DNA of 8,315 bases. Source: UBA9410 sp963933065. Its GTDB lineage: Bacteria > Actinomycetota > Acidimicrobiia > Acidimicrobiales > MedAcidi-G1. Position 1 is the stretch's first letter. Every line of letters starts with the position of its first letter. The position numbers were made by a program, and so were the translations under genes. Under the pieces are notes generated by a model. It was not told the origin of the DNA. It ran no database searches and saw only the letters and a program-made list of their open reading frames with translations. The stretch lies in the NCBI GenBank assembly GCA_963933065.1, contig CAWVUB010000101.1, forward strand, positions 1-8,315, given 5' to 3'. This document shows, one piece after another, positions 1 to 6,320 of the stretch.

Positions 1-1643
1 CCGAGGCCGTGCTCGTGACTTCTCTGGGAGACAGGTTTGGGCCGTCGGGCTGGCGGATTGGCGGCGATGGACGGGGAGCCACCGGTGCAGCACTAGCAGA
101 TGCCGAGGCTTGCTTGGCTGCAGCACATTCAGAGCAGGATGACGCCGCCTCGACTTTCGATCGGGCCGAGCGGGACACGATGGCAGCTGAAGATGAGGTG
201 GCCAGTCTCAACCGTTCGTTGGACGAACATGATGGTCGCTTTACTGCATCAGCTGAGGCATTACAACAACTTCAACTGGAGCGGCGAGCTGTCGTTACCG
301 AGTCCGAGGGTTTACGGACCCGAATCGGTGAATTGGAGCAGCGTCTAACAGACCATGACAGTCGGGTGACTGAGTTGGGTGAACGGTTACCGACGCTGGA
401 GGCTGATGAGGAGGCTTCTGTAGAGGCCGGACACCGGATGCATGAGGCTCGTGCATCGCTTGAGGAGCGGTCGGCCACCCTTGGTGCCTCACGGACTGGG
501 CATGATGTCCGGGTCGCGGATGTTATGGGCCGGAGAACAGTGCTCGGCGCTCGGGTCCTCGACCTCCGGTCTCGTCTGGAGTTGCTGTCTGATGAGCGGG
601 TAATAGCCGCAGCCCGTCAGGATGATTTGGTGGGTCGAGAGAACGCCACTCGTCGACTGGTAGAGGCTGTTGACGTGCGGATGGTTGTGGTCGATGCCCG
701 CCTTGAAACTCTTCGGGAACATCGCCGCCAGCAGTCCGAGCGGGTGCGGGCTGTTGCTGCCCGCCTCGACGGCCTCCGTCGACAGCGCACTGAGGCAGAG
801 AATACTTTGCGAGGGACTCGGGAACGACTATCGCGTATTGAGATTGAACGGGCCGAGACCCGAATGCGAATTGAGAATGTGACTGCAAATATCCGGTCCG
901 AGTTCGACCGGGAGCCTGAAGTAGCCATTGAGGCACCTTGCCCGGTGCTACCTGATGGAATCCTCGCAGCGGCTCGCATTGCCGAGTTGGAGCGAGAACT
1001 CAAGCTGATGGGACCGATCAACCCGCTCGCTTTAACTGAGTTCGATTCCCTTAAGGAGCGACACGAGTTCCTTCAAGAGCAACTAGACGACATCCGATCC
1101 ACCCGCAAGGAACTCCGCAAGGTCATCCGTTCTGTGGATGATGAAATCGTGGCCGTGTTTGCCGCAGCGTTTGCTGAGGTGTCTACCCATTTCACTGATC
1201 TCTTTGACTCGCTGTTCCCGGGCGGCCAGGGGAAACTTCGACTTACCGATGCCGGTGACCTTTTGGAGACTGGTGTCGAGGTGGAGGCTCGTCCGTCAGG
1301 CAAAAACGTAAAGAAACTTTCGTTGCTATCAGGAGGCGAGCGATCCCTGACCGCGTTGGCCTTCTTGTTTGCTGTGTTCCGCAGCCGGCCGTCGCCATTT
1401 TACGTAATGGACGAGGTGGAGGCGGCTCTTGACGATGTCAATCTCCAGCGCTTCTTGGGTCTGGTTAATCAGTTTCGGGACGACGCCCAGTTGGTAATAG
1501 TGAGCCATCAGAAGCGCACGATGGAAGCCGCAGACTGTTTATATGGGGTTTCAATGGCGCCAGGCGGCTCATCCAGGGTAGTTAGTGAGCGGGTTGAGGC
1601 GGCCCGCGTTGCCGAACGCCTCAACGTTCTTTCCAACGGCTGA
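1..1643 (+). CDS. smc: Chromosome segregation protein SMC, C-terminal part (5' end outside window)
   Basis: SMC is the ATPase core of the bacterial SMC-ScpAB condensin, which organises and segregates the chromosome. The gene enters from the left edge (first full codon at base 3); the GTG at base 9 is internal, because the frame is open to the edge and reads hinge sequence. Counting codons from base 9, residues 1-25 are the end of the hinge (VTSLGDRFGPSGW). About 30-360 is a Glu/Arg/Leu-rich heptad stretch, the returning coiled coil, close to the usual length. Next comes the conserved GPINPLAL segment. The C-terminal head has the ABC signature LSGGE at 440-444 and Walker B ending in catalytic D468-E469 (FYVMDEVEAALDD), followed by the VSHQK switch region. 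The N-terminal head with Walker A lies outside the window. No frameshift is seen. The stop is 52 bases before the response-regulator gene. Confidence 0.97.
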   Translation, partial: EAVLVTSLGDRFGPSGWRIGGDGRGATGAALADAEACLAAAHSEQDDAASTFDRAERDTMAAEDEVASLNRSLDEHDGRFTASAEALQQLQLERRAVVTESEGLRTRIGELEQRLTDHDSRVTELGERLPTLEADEEASVEAGHRMHEARASLEERSATLGASRTGHDVRVADVMGRRTVLGARVLDLRSRLELLSDERVIAAARQDDLVGRENATRRLVEAVDVRMVVVDARLETLREHRRQQSERVRAVAARLDGLRRQRTEAENTLRGTRERLSRIEIERAETRMRIENVTANIRSEFDREPEVAIEAPCPVLPDGILAAARIAELERELKLMGPINPLALTEFDSLKERHEFLQEQLDDIRSTRKELRKVIRSVDDEIVAVFAAAFAEVSTHFTDLFDSLFPGGQGKLRLTDAGDLLETGVEVEARPSGKNVKKLSLLSGGERSLTALAFLFAVFRSRPSPFYVMDEVEAALDDVNLQRFLGLVNQFRDDAQLVIVSHQKRTMEAADCLYGVSMAPGGSSRVVSERVEAARVAERLNVLSNG

Positions 1644-1682
1644 ATCTCCCGACCCCGCGTCTGGGAGCAGTGACCACCGGAG

Positions 1683-1698
1683 TACCGTCTTCTACGTG
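1683..1698 (+). promoter_or_regulatory. Candidate -10 box and leaderless start of the response-regulator gene
   Basis: TACCGT at 1683-1688 fits the TANNNT -10 pattern and ends 7 bases before the GTG start at 1696, so transcription could begin at the start codon itself. No properly spaced Shine-Dalgarno sequence is visible; the nearest purine run, GGAG at 1679-1682, lies 13 bases upstream. No convincing -35 was found. Leaderless mRNAs are common in Actinomycetota, but this site is an inference from spacing. Confidence 0.35.
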
Positions 1699-2403
1699 CG
1701 GATCCTCGTGGTCGATGATGAGGTTGACCTTTTAGACGCTTTGTCCCGTGGTCTTCGTCGCGAGGGGTACGCGGTGGACACCGTTGACAACGGTGAGGAG
1801 GCTCTGGCTAAGGCCTCTTGGACGCCTTACGACCTTGTGTGCCTCGACCTGACTATGCCTGGAATTGATGGTCTCGAGGTATGTGAGCGCCTTCGGACCG
1901 AGACGCCTGGCGAGGTTGTGCCCCGAATTTTAATGTTGACGGCTCGGGACGCCTTGGAGGACCGGATCCGAGGTCTCGACGCAGGAGCCGACGACTACCT
2001 GGTCAAGCCCTTTGCTTTTGATGAACTCTTGGCGCGGATCCGTTCGCTGCTGAGACGTGATTCTGGTCGGTCAGGTGCCGTGCTGGAGATCGGCGAAGTG
2101 GAAGTTGACACGGCCCGTCACCGAGCCAGTCGTAGTGGTCGGGACCTAGGACTAACGGCCAAGGAGTTCGCTGTGCTGCGTTACTTCATGAGCCGTGCCG
2201 GAGAGGTCATATCGCAGGAACAACTCCTTGACCACGTGTGGGACGAACATGCTGACCCGTTTACCAATACCGTCCGTGTCACTCTAGGAACCTTACGGCG
2301 CAAGCTAACTGCTGAAGATGAGGAACCGATGCTGGAGACGGTGGTTGGCGTTGGCTACCGCCTACTCGACCCGAGCGCGCCTGCAGGACCCGGTGACCGG
2401 TGA
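1696..2403 (+). CDS. OmpR/PhoB-family response regulator (MprA-like)
   Basis: This is a two-component DNA-binding regulator, 235 residues from GTG 1696, a normal family length. That start is preferred because MRILVVDDE is the canonical beginning of a receiver domain; the frame extends upstream to an ATG at 1585, but this would add 37 non-conserved residues and overlap smc. The receiver domain spans about 1-120, with acidic residues D7-D8, phospho-acceptor D51 (LDLTMPG), T82 and K104 (YLVKPF). The winged-helix effector domain spans about 132-227 (LTAKEFAVLRYFM, then TNTVRVTLGTLRRKL and VVGVGYRL). The last 4 bases overlap the histidine-kinase gene, indicating an operon and a cognate pair. Followed by a kinase and an HtrA protease, the arrangement resembles mycobacterial MprA, which controls envelope-stress genes. 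The MprA resemblance rests on context and family only. Confidence 0.95.
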   Translation: MRILVVDDEVDLLDALSRGLRREGYAVDTVDNGEEALAKASWTPYDLVCLDLTMPGIDGLEVCERLRTETPGEVVPRILMLTARDALEDRIRGLDAGADDYLVKPFAFDELLARIRSLLRRDSGRSGAVLEIGEVEVDTARHRASRSGRDLGLTAKEFAVLRYFMSRAGEVISQEQLLDHVWDEHADPFTNTVRVTLGTLRRKLTAEDEEPMLETVVGVGYRLLDPSAPAGPGDR

Positions 2404-3653
2404 AAGGCACAGTGCTCGGTTTAGCTGATCGGATGCCTGACCGTTTTGGGAGCCTCCGAACTCGTTTGGCGTTGTTGTACTCAATCGTCCTGTTTGTATT
2501 AGCTGCTGTCATGATCGGAGCGATTTATTTAGGCCTTTCCCGGGCGCTGTCTGACGAGCCGATGTCTCGTCTGGCTCGCTTCGAACAGTTAGCCACTGAC
2601 GGGTTGTCCTCCGAGGCAGTTGATGCAAATCAAGCTTCACTGGTACCTGATGAAAAGCGGGCCCGGCCTTGGCTGGTCATCTTTGAGGAGGAGGTCAACC
2701 GAAGGGCTCTAGAGCGACTGCGGGCCTATTCGTTCACTGCTTTAGCTGGCCTGTTTCTTGGAAGCCTTGTAGTGGGATGGTACGTGGCCGGTCTAGTGCT
2801 GAGGCCTATCAGTCGGATCTCTTCCGTTGCCCGGGAGATTACGGCAACCGACCTTTCCCGGCGTATTGATCTCGGTGGACCATCTGATGAACTCCGTGAT
2901 CTGGCAGACACGTTCGATGAGATGCTTGGCCGGCTTGATGAGGCATTCGAGGGTCAGCGTCGGTTTGTGGCTGAGGCATCGCATGAACTTCGAAATCCGC
3001 TGGCAGTGATGCGGACAAATCTTGATGTAGTGATGATCGACCCGAATGCTGGGCCCGAGGACTTCCGGTTAGCTGGGAGAGTCGCCCTGCGCGCTGCTGA
3101 GCGGATGTCGGTGTTGGTTGACGACCTACTGCTATATGCACACCACGAACGGCCTCATGCCGAGCGGGAGCCTTTGGACTTGTGCGCTGTGGTGGCCGAG
3201 ACGGTAGAAGATTTCGAGGCGGCGGCTAGTCGAGCGGGTGTCGTGATGGAACTTGGTCACCGTGGCGGCCTCGATGTGCTGGCTGATGTTGCGGCATTGC
3301 GGCGAGCAATAGCCAACTTATTGAGCAATGCCATCCGGGTCTCTAACGAGGGAGGGGTGGTGCGTGTATCAACTGGTGGTGATGATGACTTGGTCTGGGT
3401 TTCTTTTGTGGATGAAGGGCCGGGGATTGCCGTTGAGAATGTGGAACGTGTCTTTCAACGGTTCTGGCGCGGTGATCGGTCATCTGCCCGGGAAGTTGGG
3501 CGATCTGGTCTCGGGTTAGCCATTGTTCGCCAGATCGCCGAAGGGCATGGGGGCCGGGCTACTGTCCGTTCGGTTCTTGGTGAGGGCGCCACGTTCACAG
3601 TGTGGCTACCTCGGTATGTGAACCGAGAAGTTTCTCGTCAGGATCGCGCCTGA
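2400..3653 (+). CDS. Membrane sensor histidine kinase (MprB-like)
   Basis: This is the likely partner kinase of the preceding regulator, 417 residues. GTG 2400 forms a GTGA overlap with the regulator's stop, suggesting translational coupling; ATG 2433 (M12) is an alternative that removes nothing conserved. Order of parts: short cytoplasmic N-terminus, membrane helix about 24-46, a small extracytoplasmic sensor of about 60 residues (47-110), membrane helix about 111-134, HAMP linker about 131-185, and dimerisation domain with phospho-acceptor H195 (ASHELRNPLAVM). The ATP-binding domain has N-box NLLSNA (N310), G1 box DEGPGI (D338), F-box-like FQRFWRG and G2 box GRSGLGLAI. All catalytic motifs are intact. 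The small outer domain has no recognisable ligand-binding fold, so the signal is unknown; envelope or misfolded-protein stress is inferred from the adjacent HtrA gene. It is shorter than MprB, mainly in the sensor part. Confidence 0.95.
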   Translation: MKGTVLGLADRMPDRFGSLRTRLALLYSIVLFVLAAVMIGAIYLGLSRALSDEPMSRLARFEQLATDGLSSEAVDANQASLVPDEKRARPWLVIFEEEVNRRALERLRAYSFTALAGLFLGSLVVGWYVAGLVLRPISRISSVAREITATDLSRRIDLGGPSDELRDLADTFDEMLGRLDEAFEGQRRFVAEASHELRNPLAVMRTNLDVVMIDPNAGPEDFRLAGRVALRAAERMSVLVDDLLLYAHHERPHAEREPLDLCAVVAETVEDFEAAASRAGVVMELGHRGGLDVLADVAALRRAIANLLSNAIRVSNEGGVVRVSTGGDDDLVWVSFVDEGPGIAVENVERVFQRFWRGDRSSAREVGRSGLGLAIVRQIAEGHGGRATVRSVLGEGATFTVWLPRYVNREVSRQDRA

Positions 3654-3655
3654 GT

Positions 3656-3685
3656 GTTTGCAGAACCGACTTAACGTGGGCAAAC
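3656..3685. repeat. 6-bp inverted repeat downstream of the kinase gene
   Basis: GTTTGC at 3656-3661 and GCAAAC at 3680-3685 are exact inverse complements separated by 18 bases, in the 60-base gap between the kinase and protease genes. No T-run follows the right arm, so a classical intrinsic terminator is unlikely. Its position about 15 bases upstream of a candidate -10 box would suit a regulator-binding site for the protease gene. A 6-bp match over this distance can also arise by chance. Confidence 0.25.
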
Positions 3686-3699
3686 CAGTCTGGCCCCTC

Positions 3700-3716
3700 T
3701 ACCTTTCTTACTTATG
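3700..3716 (+). promoter_or_regulatory. Candidate -10 box and leaderless start of the HtrA gene
   Basis: TACCTT at 3700-3705 fits TANNNT and ends 8 bases before ATG 3714. The intervening bases are pyrimidine-rich and there is no Shine-Dalgarno sequence for this ATG. The box and following bases resemble the arrangement before the response-regulator gene (TACCGT then CTTCTAC). This suggests the protease has its own start point in addition to any read-through from the kinase gene. No clear -35 was found. Confidence 0.35.
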
Positions 3717-5300
3717 CGTGAAGAGTCGATGCCTGAAGAGTCTAAATCGGATGGACGACCAGTGGCCCCGCTGGCTGAGCGTTCGGTCGATCGACAGAGT
3801 ATTGAGGTGGCAACCCGAGTGGGTTCAGTTGCGCTAGGCCGCTCCATGGAATCACCCTTTCCGGACTTGCTTCCGGCGCCTGTGCCGCCGATCAATGGAC
3901 CTAGCCGCCTCACTGGTCGGGTCTTGGCGCTGTTGGCCGTCCTAGTGGTCGGCGTAGTTGCTGGTTGGATGTTGCGGGGAGATGACGGTGTTGATGTAGA
4001 TACAACTGCTGAGGTGTTAGTCGACCTAGTTGAACGGGTTCTGGAAAGTGAATCCCCAAGCTTGACAGCCGATGATGTACGCAGCATTCTGTCGGGCAAC
4101 GGTGCACCTGTCGGCCTCTCGAGGGTCGAGGTGGAAGCAATTGTCGCTGACAGCATTACTGGCACTGGGGGGCTCAGTTCTGACGAGGTGTCGTCCATTG
4201 TGTCAACGGTGGTGGAGGAGACTGCGGGTCTCGACCAGATCGAAGTGGAGGCCGTGGTCGGACGTTTGGTTGAGGAGTCTGCTGGTCTATCGGCGGTCGA
4301 GGTTGAGGCGCTCGTGGCCCGGCTGTTCGCCGAGGCGCCGGTAGATGATTCTGGTGATGAGCCGGTGGTAGCGGTAGCAGATGCTCTTCGCGACACGGTG
4401 GTTCTGGTCTCGGCGGTTGGTAGCGGCCAAGGGTCGGGGATTGTGTTCGATGAGACCCGGATTGTGACTAACGCCCACGTGGTTGACGGTGCAGACGAAC
4501 TGCTCGTCACGTTGCCAAACGGGCGTGAAATTACTGCTGTGGTGGTGGGAGTCGATGTGCGACGCGACGTGGCTGTTATTGAACTGGCGGAAGAGGCAGA
4601 GAGCCTGGTGCCTGCTGTGTTTGCCTTCAGTGAGGACTTGAAGGTTGGCCAACTCGCGGTCGCCGTCGGTAGCCCATTCGACCTGCAGCGAACAGTGACG
4701 TCTGGAATTGTGAGCGCTCTCGGGAGGGTGATCGATTCTTACGGATGTGAGTCCGGCTTGGGTGCTGACTGTGCGGGTGTTGCCATGATTCAAACCGATG
4801 CCCCAATCAATCCTGGAAACTCTGGTGGACCGCTGGCAGATCGTCAGGGTCGAGTTATCGGTATGAATACTTCGATTCGCAGCGGTAATGCCTTTACTGG
4901 TGGGAATATCGGCCTTGGGTTTGCCCTACCGAGCGACACCGTGGTGCTGGTGGCTCGGCGGCTAATTGCGGGCCAGCCAGTAGGGACAGCGTGGCTGGGT
5001 ATCCGGGGAGACTCTCCCACCGATGGGAGTTTCGGCGCGGTAATCATGGAAGTAATTGAAGGGTCTCCGGCTGCTGCAGCAGAGCTGATGGCTGGTGACC
5101 GAATTTTTCGGTCCGATGGTCACGTCATCCGAGACATGCCAGCGCTCCGGGCGGACATTCAGATTCGCCTCCCAGGAACGTCGGTTGATCTAGAGGTCGA
5201 TCGTGATGGGGAGATCCTGTTAATCGAGGTTGCCTTAGGCGCTCTCGACGACCAGTTCGTGACTACAACCGAAGATGACGGTGACGTTACTGAAGAGTGA
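3714..5300 (+). CDS. htrA: Membrane-anchored HtrA/DegP-type serine protease with PDZ domain
   Basis: This is a trypsin-fold (S1C family) quality-control protease of 528 residues. ATG 3714 is used as the start; ATG 3729 (M6) would change little. Residues 1-65 are a polar, probably cytoplasmic tail; 70-87 are a single membrane helix, placing the rest outside. Residues 89-209 are an acidic region containing four 19-residue repeats. The protease domain spans about 215-420, with catalytic H255 (TNAHVV), D285 (RRDVAVIEL) and S370 (PGNSGGPL), all intact. A single PDZ domain spans about 424-512, starting near WLGI at 427-430, followed by an acidic tail. The only two cysteines, C345 and C353, lie in a loop before the active-site serine. 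Position after a regulator and kinase gene matches mycobacterial PepD behind MprAB; HtrA proteases degrade or chaperone misfolded envelope proteins. The repeats and cysteine pair are not features I know from standard HtrA proteins. Confidence 0.95.
   Translation: MREESMPEESKSDGRPVAPLAERSVDRQSIEVATRVGSVALGRSMESPFPDLLPAPVPPINGPSRLTGRVLALLAVLVVGVVAGWMLRGDDGVDVDTTAEVLVDLVERVLESESPSLTADDVRSILSGNGAPVGLSRVEVEAIVADSITGTGGLSSDEVSSIVSTVVEETAGLDQIEVEAVVGRLVEESAGLSAVEVEALVARLFAEAPVDDSGDEPVVAVADALRDTVVLVSAVGSGQGSGIVFDETRIVTNAHVVDGADELLVTLPNGREITAVVVGVDVRRDVAVIELAEEAESLVPAVFAFSEDLKVGQLAVAVGSPFDLQRTVTSGIVSALGRVIDSYGCESGLGADCAGVAMIQTDAPINPGNSGGPLADRQGRVIGMNTSIRSGNAFTGGNIGLGFALPSDTVVLVARRLIAGQPVGTAWLGIRGDSPTDGSFGAVIMEVIEGSPAAAAELMAGDRIFRSDGHVIRDMPALRADIQIRLPGTSVDLEVDRDGEILLIEVALGALDDQFVTTTEDDGDVTEE
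4059..4340 (+). repeat. Tandem 19-residue (57-base) repeats inside the HtrA gene
   Basis: Four consecutive units of exactly 19 residues occupy residues 134-152, 153-171, 172-190 and 191-209 (bases 4113-4340). Each begins G-L-S/D-x-x-E-V and continues with a hydrophobic/acidic helix-like pattern, for example GLSSDEVSSIVSTVVEETA and GLDQIEVEAVVGRLVEESA. A degenerate 18-residue unit (SLTADDVRS...) at 116-133 precedes them, and residues about 98-115 may be another decayed unit. Codons differ considerably between units, so the duplication is old and the protein pattern, not the DNA, has been kept. They lie between the membrane helix and the protease domain. Confidence 0.85.
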
Positions 5301-5343
5301 CTGGGGTGCTATGCAGTCTGGGTTTGAGCGGAAGGCGCACCGA

Positions 5344-5361
5344 TAGGCTTCGGCAGCCATG
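5344..5361 (+). promoter_or_regulatory. Weak candidate -10 box upstream of ftsY
   Basis: TAGGCT at 5344-5349 fits TANNNT and ends 9 bases before ATG 5359; TTGAGC at 5324-5329 could be a -35 but the 14-base spacer is short. No good Shine-Dalgarno sequence precedes this ATG. A TAG at 5344-5346 is in frame with ftsY and rules out any earlier start. The promoter reading is weak; transcription may simply continue from the upstream gene. Confidence 0.2.
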
Positions 5362-6264
5362 GGCCTACGTTCTCACCTCAGTCGTGCCCGCAATGCCTTG
5401 TCGTCCCATCTGGTCACGGTTCGTGCATCCGGAGCTGTCGAAGAGCGCACTTGGCAAGACCTGGAGGACGCTCTCCTGTTGGCCGACATCGGTGTGAAGA
5501 CAGCCGACGTATTGCTTTCCGAGGCCCGACAGCGTTTCGAGATAAACGACGACGTTGGCGTCGAGGGATTGCTGGACATCTTAAAGACCGTTCTCGTTGA
5601 GCGGCTGGGCGTAACGGACCGCTCGCTAGCCACTAGTGGCCAGCCGTCAGTGTGGCTTTTTGTCGGGGTAAACGGAGCAGGCAAGACCACCACTATTGGA
5701 AAGGTGGGTAGTCGCGCGGTTGCTGCAGGCCACCAAGTAGTTTTCGCTGCCGGCGACACTTTCCGGGCCGCTGCTGTGGACCAGTTGGCTAGATGGGCAG
5801 ATCGAGTTGGTTCATCGCTGGTCGCAGGCGCCGAAAATGCCGATCCAAGTTCGGTGATCTTTGATGCCGTCGAACATGCAGCCGCTCGCGGCGCAGACCT
5901 TGTGCTGGCGGATACCGCTGGCCGGTTTCATACGAAATCGAACCTGATGGACGAGTTGGCCAAGATACGTCGGGTAGCGGAGAAGGGATCAGGCACGGTA
6001 ACTGAGACGTTGCTGGTGATTGACGCCACTACCGGGCAGAACGGACTGGTCCAGGCCCGCCAGTTCGCTGAGGTAGCCGAAGTCACGGGAATTGTCTTGA
6101 CCAAGTTGGACGGTTCGGCCCGTGGAGGCATCGTGGTCGCTGTGCAGGAGGATCTTGGTATTCCGGTAAAGCTGGTCGGAGTGGGCGAGGGTGTTGATGA
6201 CCTCGTTGAGTTTGATCCGGTGGACTTCGTAGACGCCCTGTTTGGTATCCCGGCGGAGATTTAG
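5359..6264 (+). CDS. ftsY: Signal recognition particle receptor FtsY
   Basis: FtsY is the membrane-associated SRP receptor GTPase that docks ribosome-SRP complexes at the translocon and pairs with Ffh. At 301 residues this is essentially a bare NG protein. The four-helix N domain spans about 1-90 (LEDALLLADIGVKTADVLL). The G domain has the P-loop GVNGAGKTTT at 103-112 (K109), the SRP-GTPase insertion motif GDTFRAAAVDQL, switch motif DTAGR at 185-189, and TKLDG at 248-252 for guanine specificity. There is no acidic A domain or N-terminal membrane helix; the basic, amphipathic first helix (MGLRSHLSRARNALSSHL) may serve as the lipid-contacting segment. An in-frame stop at 5344 makes ATG 5359 the earliest start. 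It lies 58 bases after the protease gene and 56 before its partner ffh. All GTPase motifs are intact. Confidence 0.97.
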   Translation: MGLRSHLSRARNALSSHLVTVRASGAVEERTWQDLEDALLLADIGVKTADVLLSEARQRFEINDDVGVEGLLDILKTVLVERLGVTDRSLATSGQPSVWLFVGVNGAGKTTTIGKVGSRAVAAGHQVVFAAGDTFRAAAVDQLARWADRVGSSLVAGAENADPSSVIFDAVEHAAARGADLVLADTAGRFHTKSNLMDELAKIRRVAEKGSGTVTETLLVIDATTGQNGLVQARQFAEVAEVTGIVLTKLDGSARGGIVVAVQEDLGIPVKLVGVGEGVDDLVEFDPVDFVDALFGIPAEI

Positions 6265-6304
6265 CAGACCGGTAACTTCTAGTTAGACGTTCTGGTCAGG
6301 GTTG

Positions 6305-6311
6305 AGGAGGG
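6305..6311 (+). promoter_or_regulatory. Strong Shine-Dalgarno sequence of ffh
   Basis: AGGAGGG at 6305-6311 lies 9 bases before GTG 6321 and is the best ribosome-binding site in the window. It fixes the GTG as the start of ffh and contrasts with the missing or poor sites before the regulator, protease and ftsY genes, suggesting ffh is translated from a leadered or polycistronic message. Confidence 0.8.
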
Positions 6312-6320
6312 AAGTAGTAC

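Noticed and set aside
617..1021. 134-codon minus-strand frame opposite smc
   Set aside because: Arg/Ser-rich shadow of the Arg/Glu-rich coiled-coil coding sequence, with no ribosome site or domain.
1646..1667. CTCCC ... GGGAG inverted repeat after smc as a terminator
   Set aside because: The stem is only 5 pairs with a 12-base loop and no T-run follows, so it is probably chance.
1585..1695. Upstream extension of the response regulator to ATG 1585
   Set aside because: It would overlap smc by 59 bases and add 37 residues that match nothing in receiver domains; GTG 1696 gives the canonical MRILVVDDE start.
3671..4510. 279-codon open frame on the minus strand opposite the HtrA gene
   Set aside because: It is Ser/Thr-rich with no recognisable domain, and is the expected antisense shadow of a Val/Asp/Glu-rich gene. 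The opposite strand encodes an intact protease.
5297..5497. 66-codon plus-strand frame starting at a GTGA overlap with the HtrA stop
   Set aside because: The overlap looks like coupling, but the frame runs out of phase through the start of ftsY and encodes no recognisable protein.
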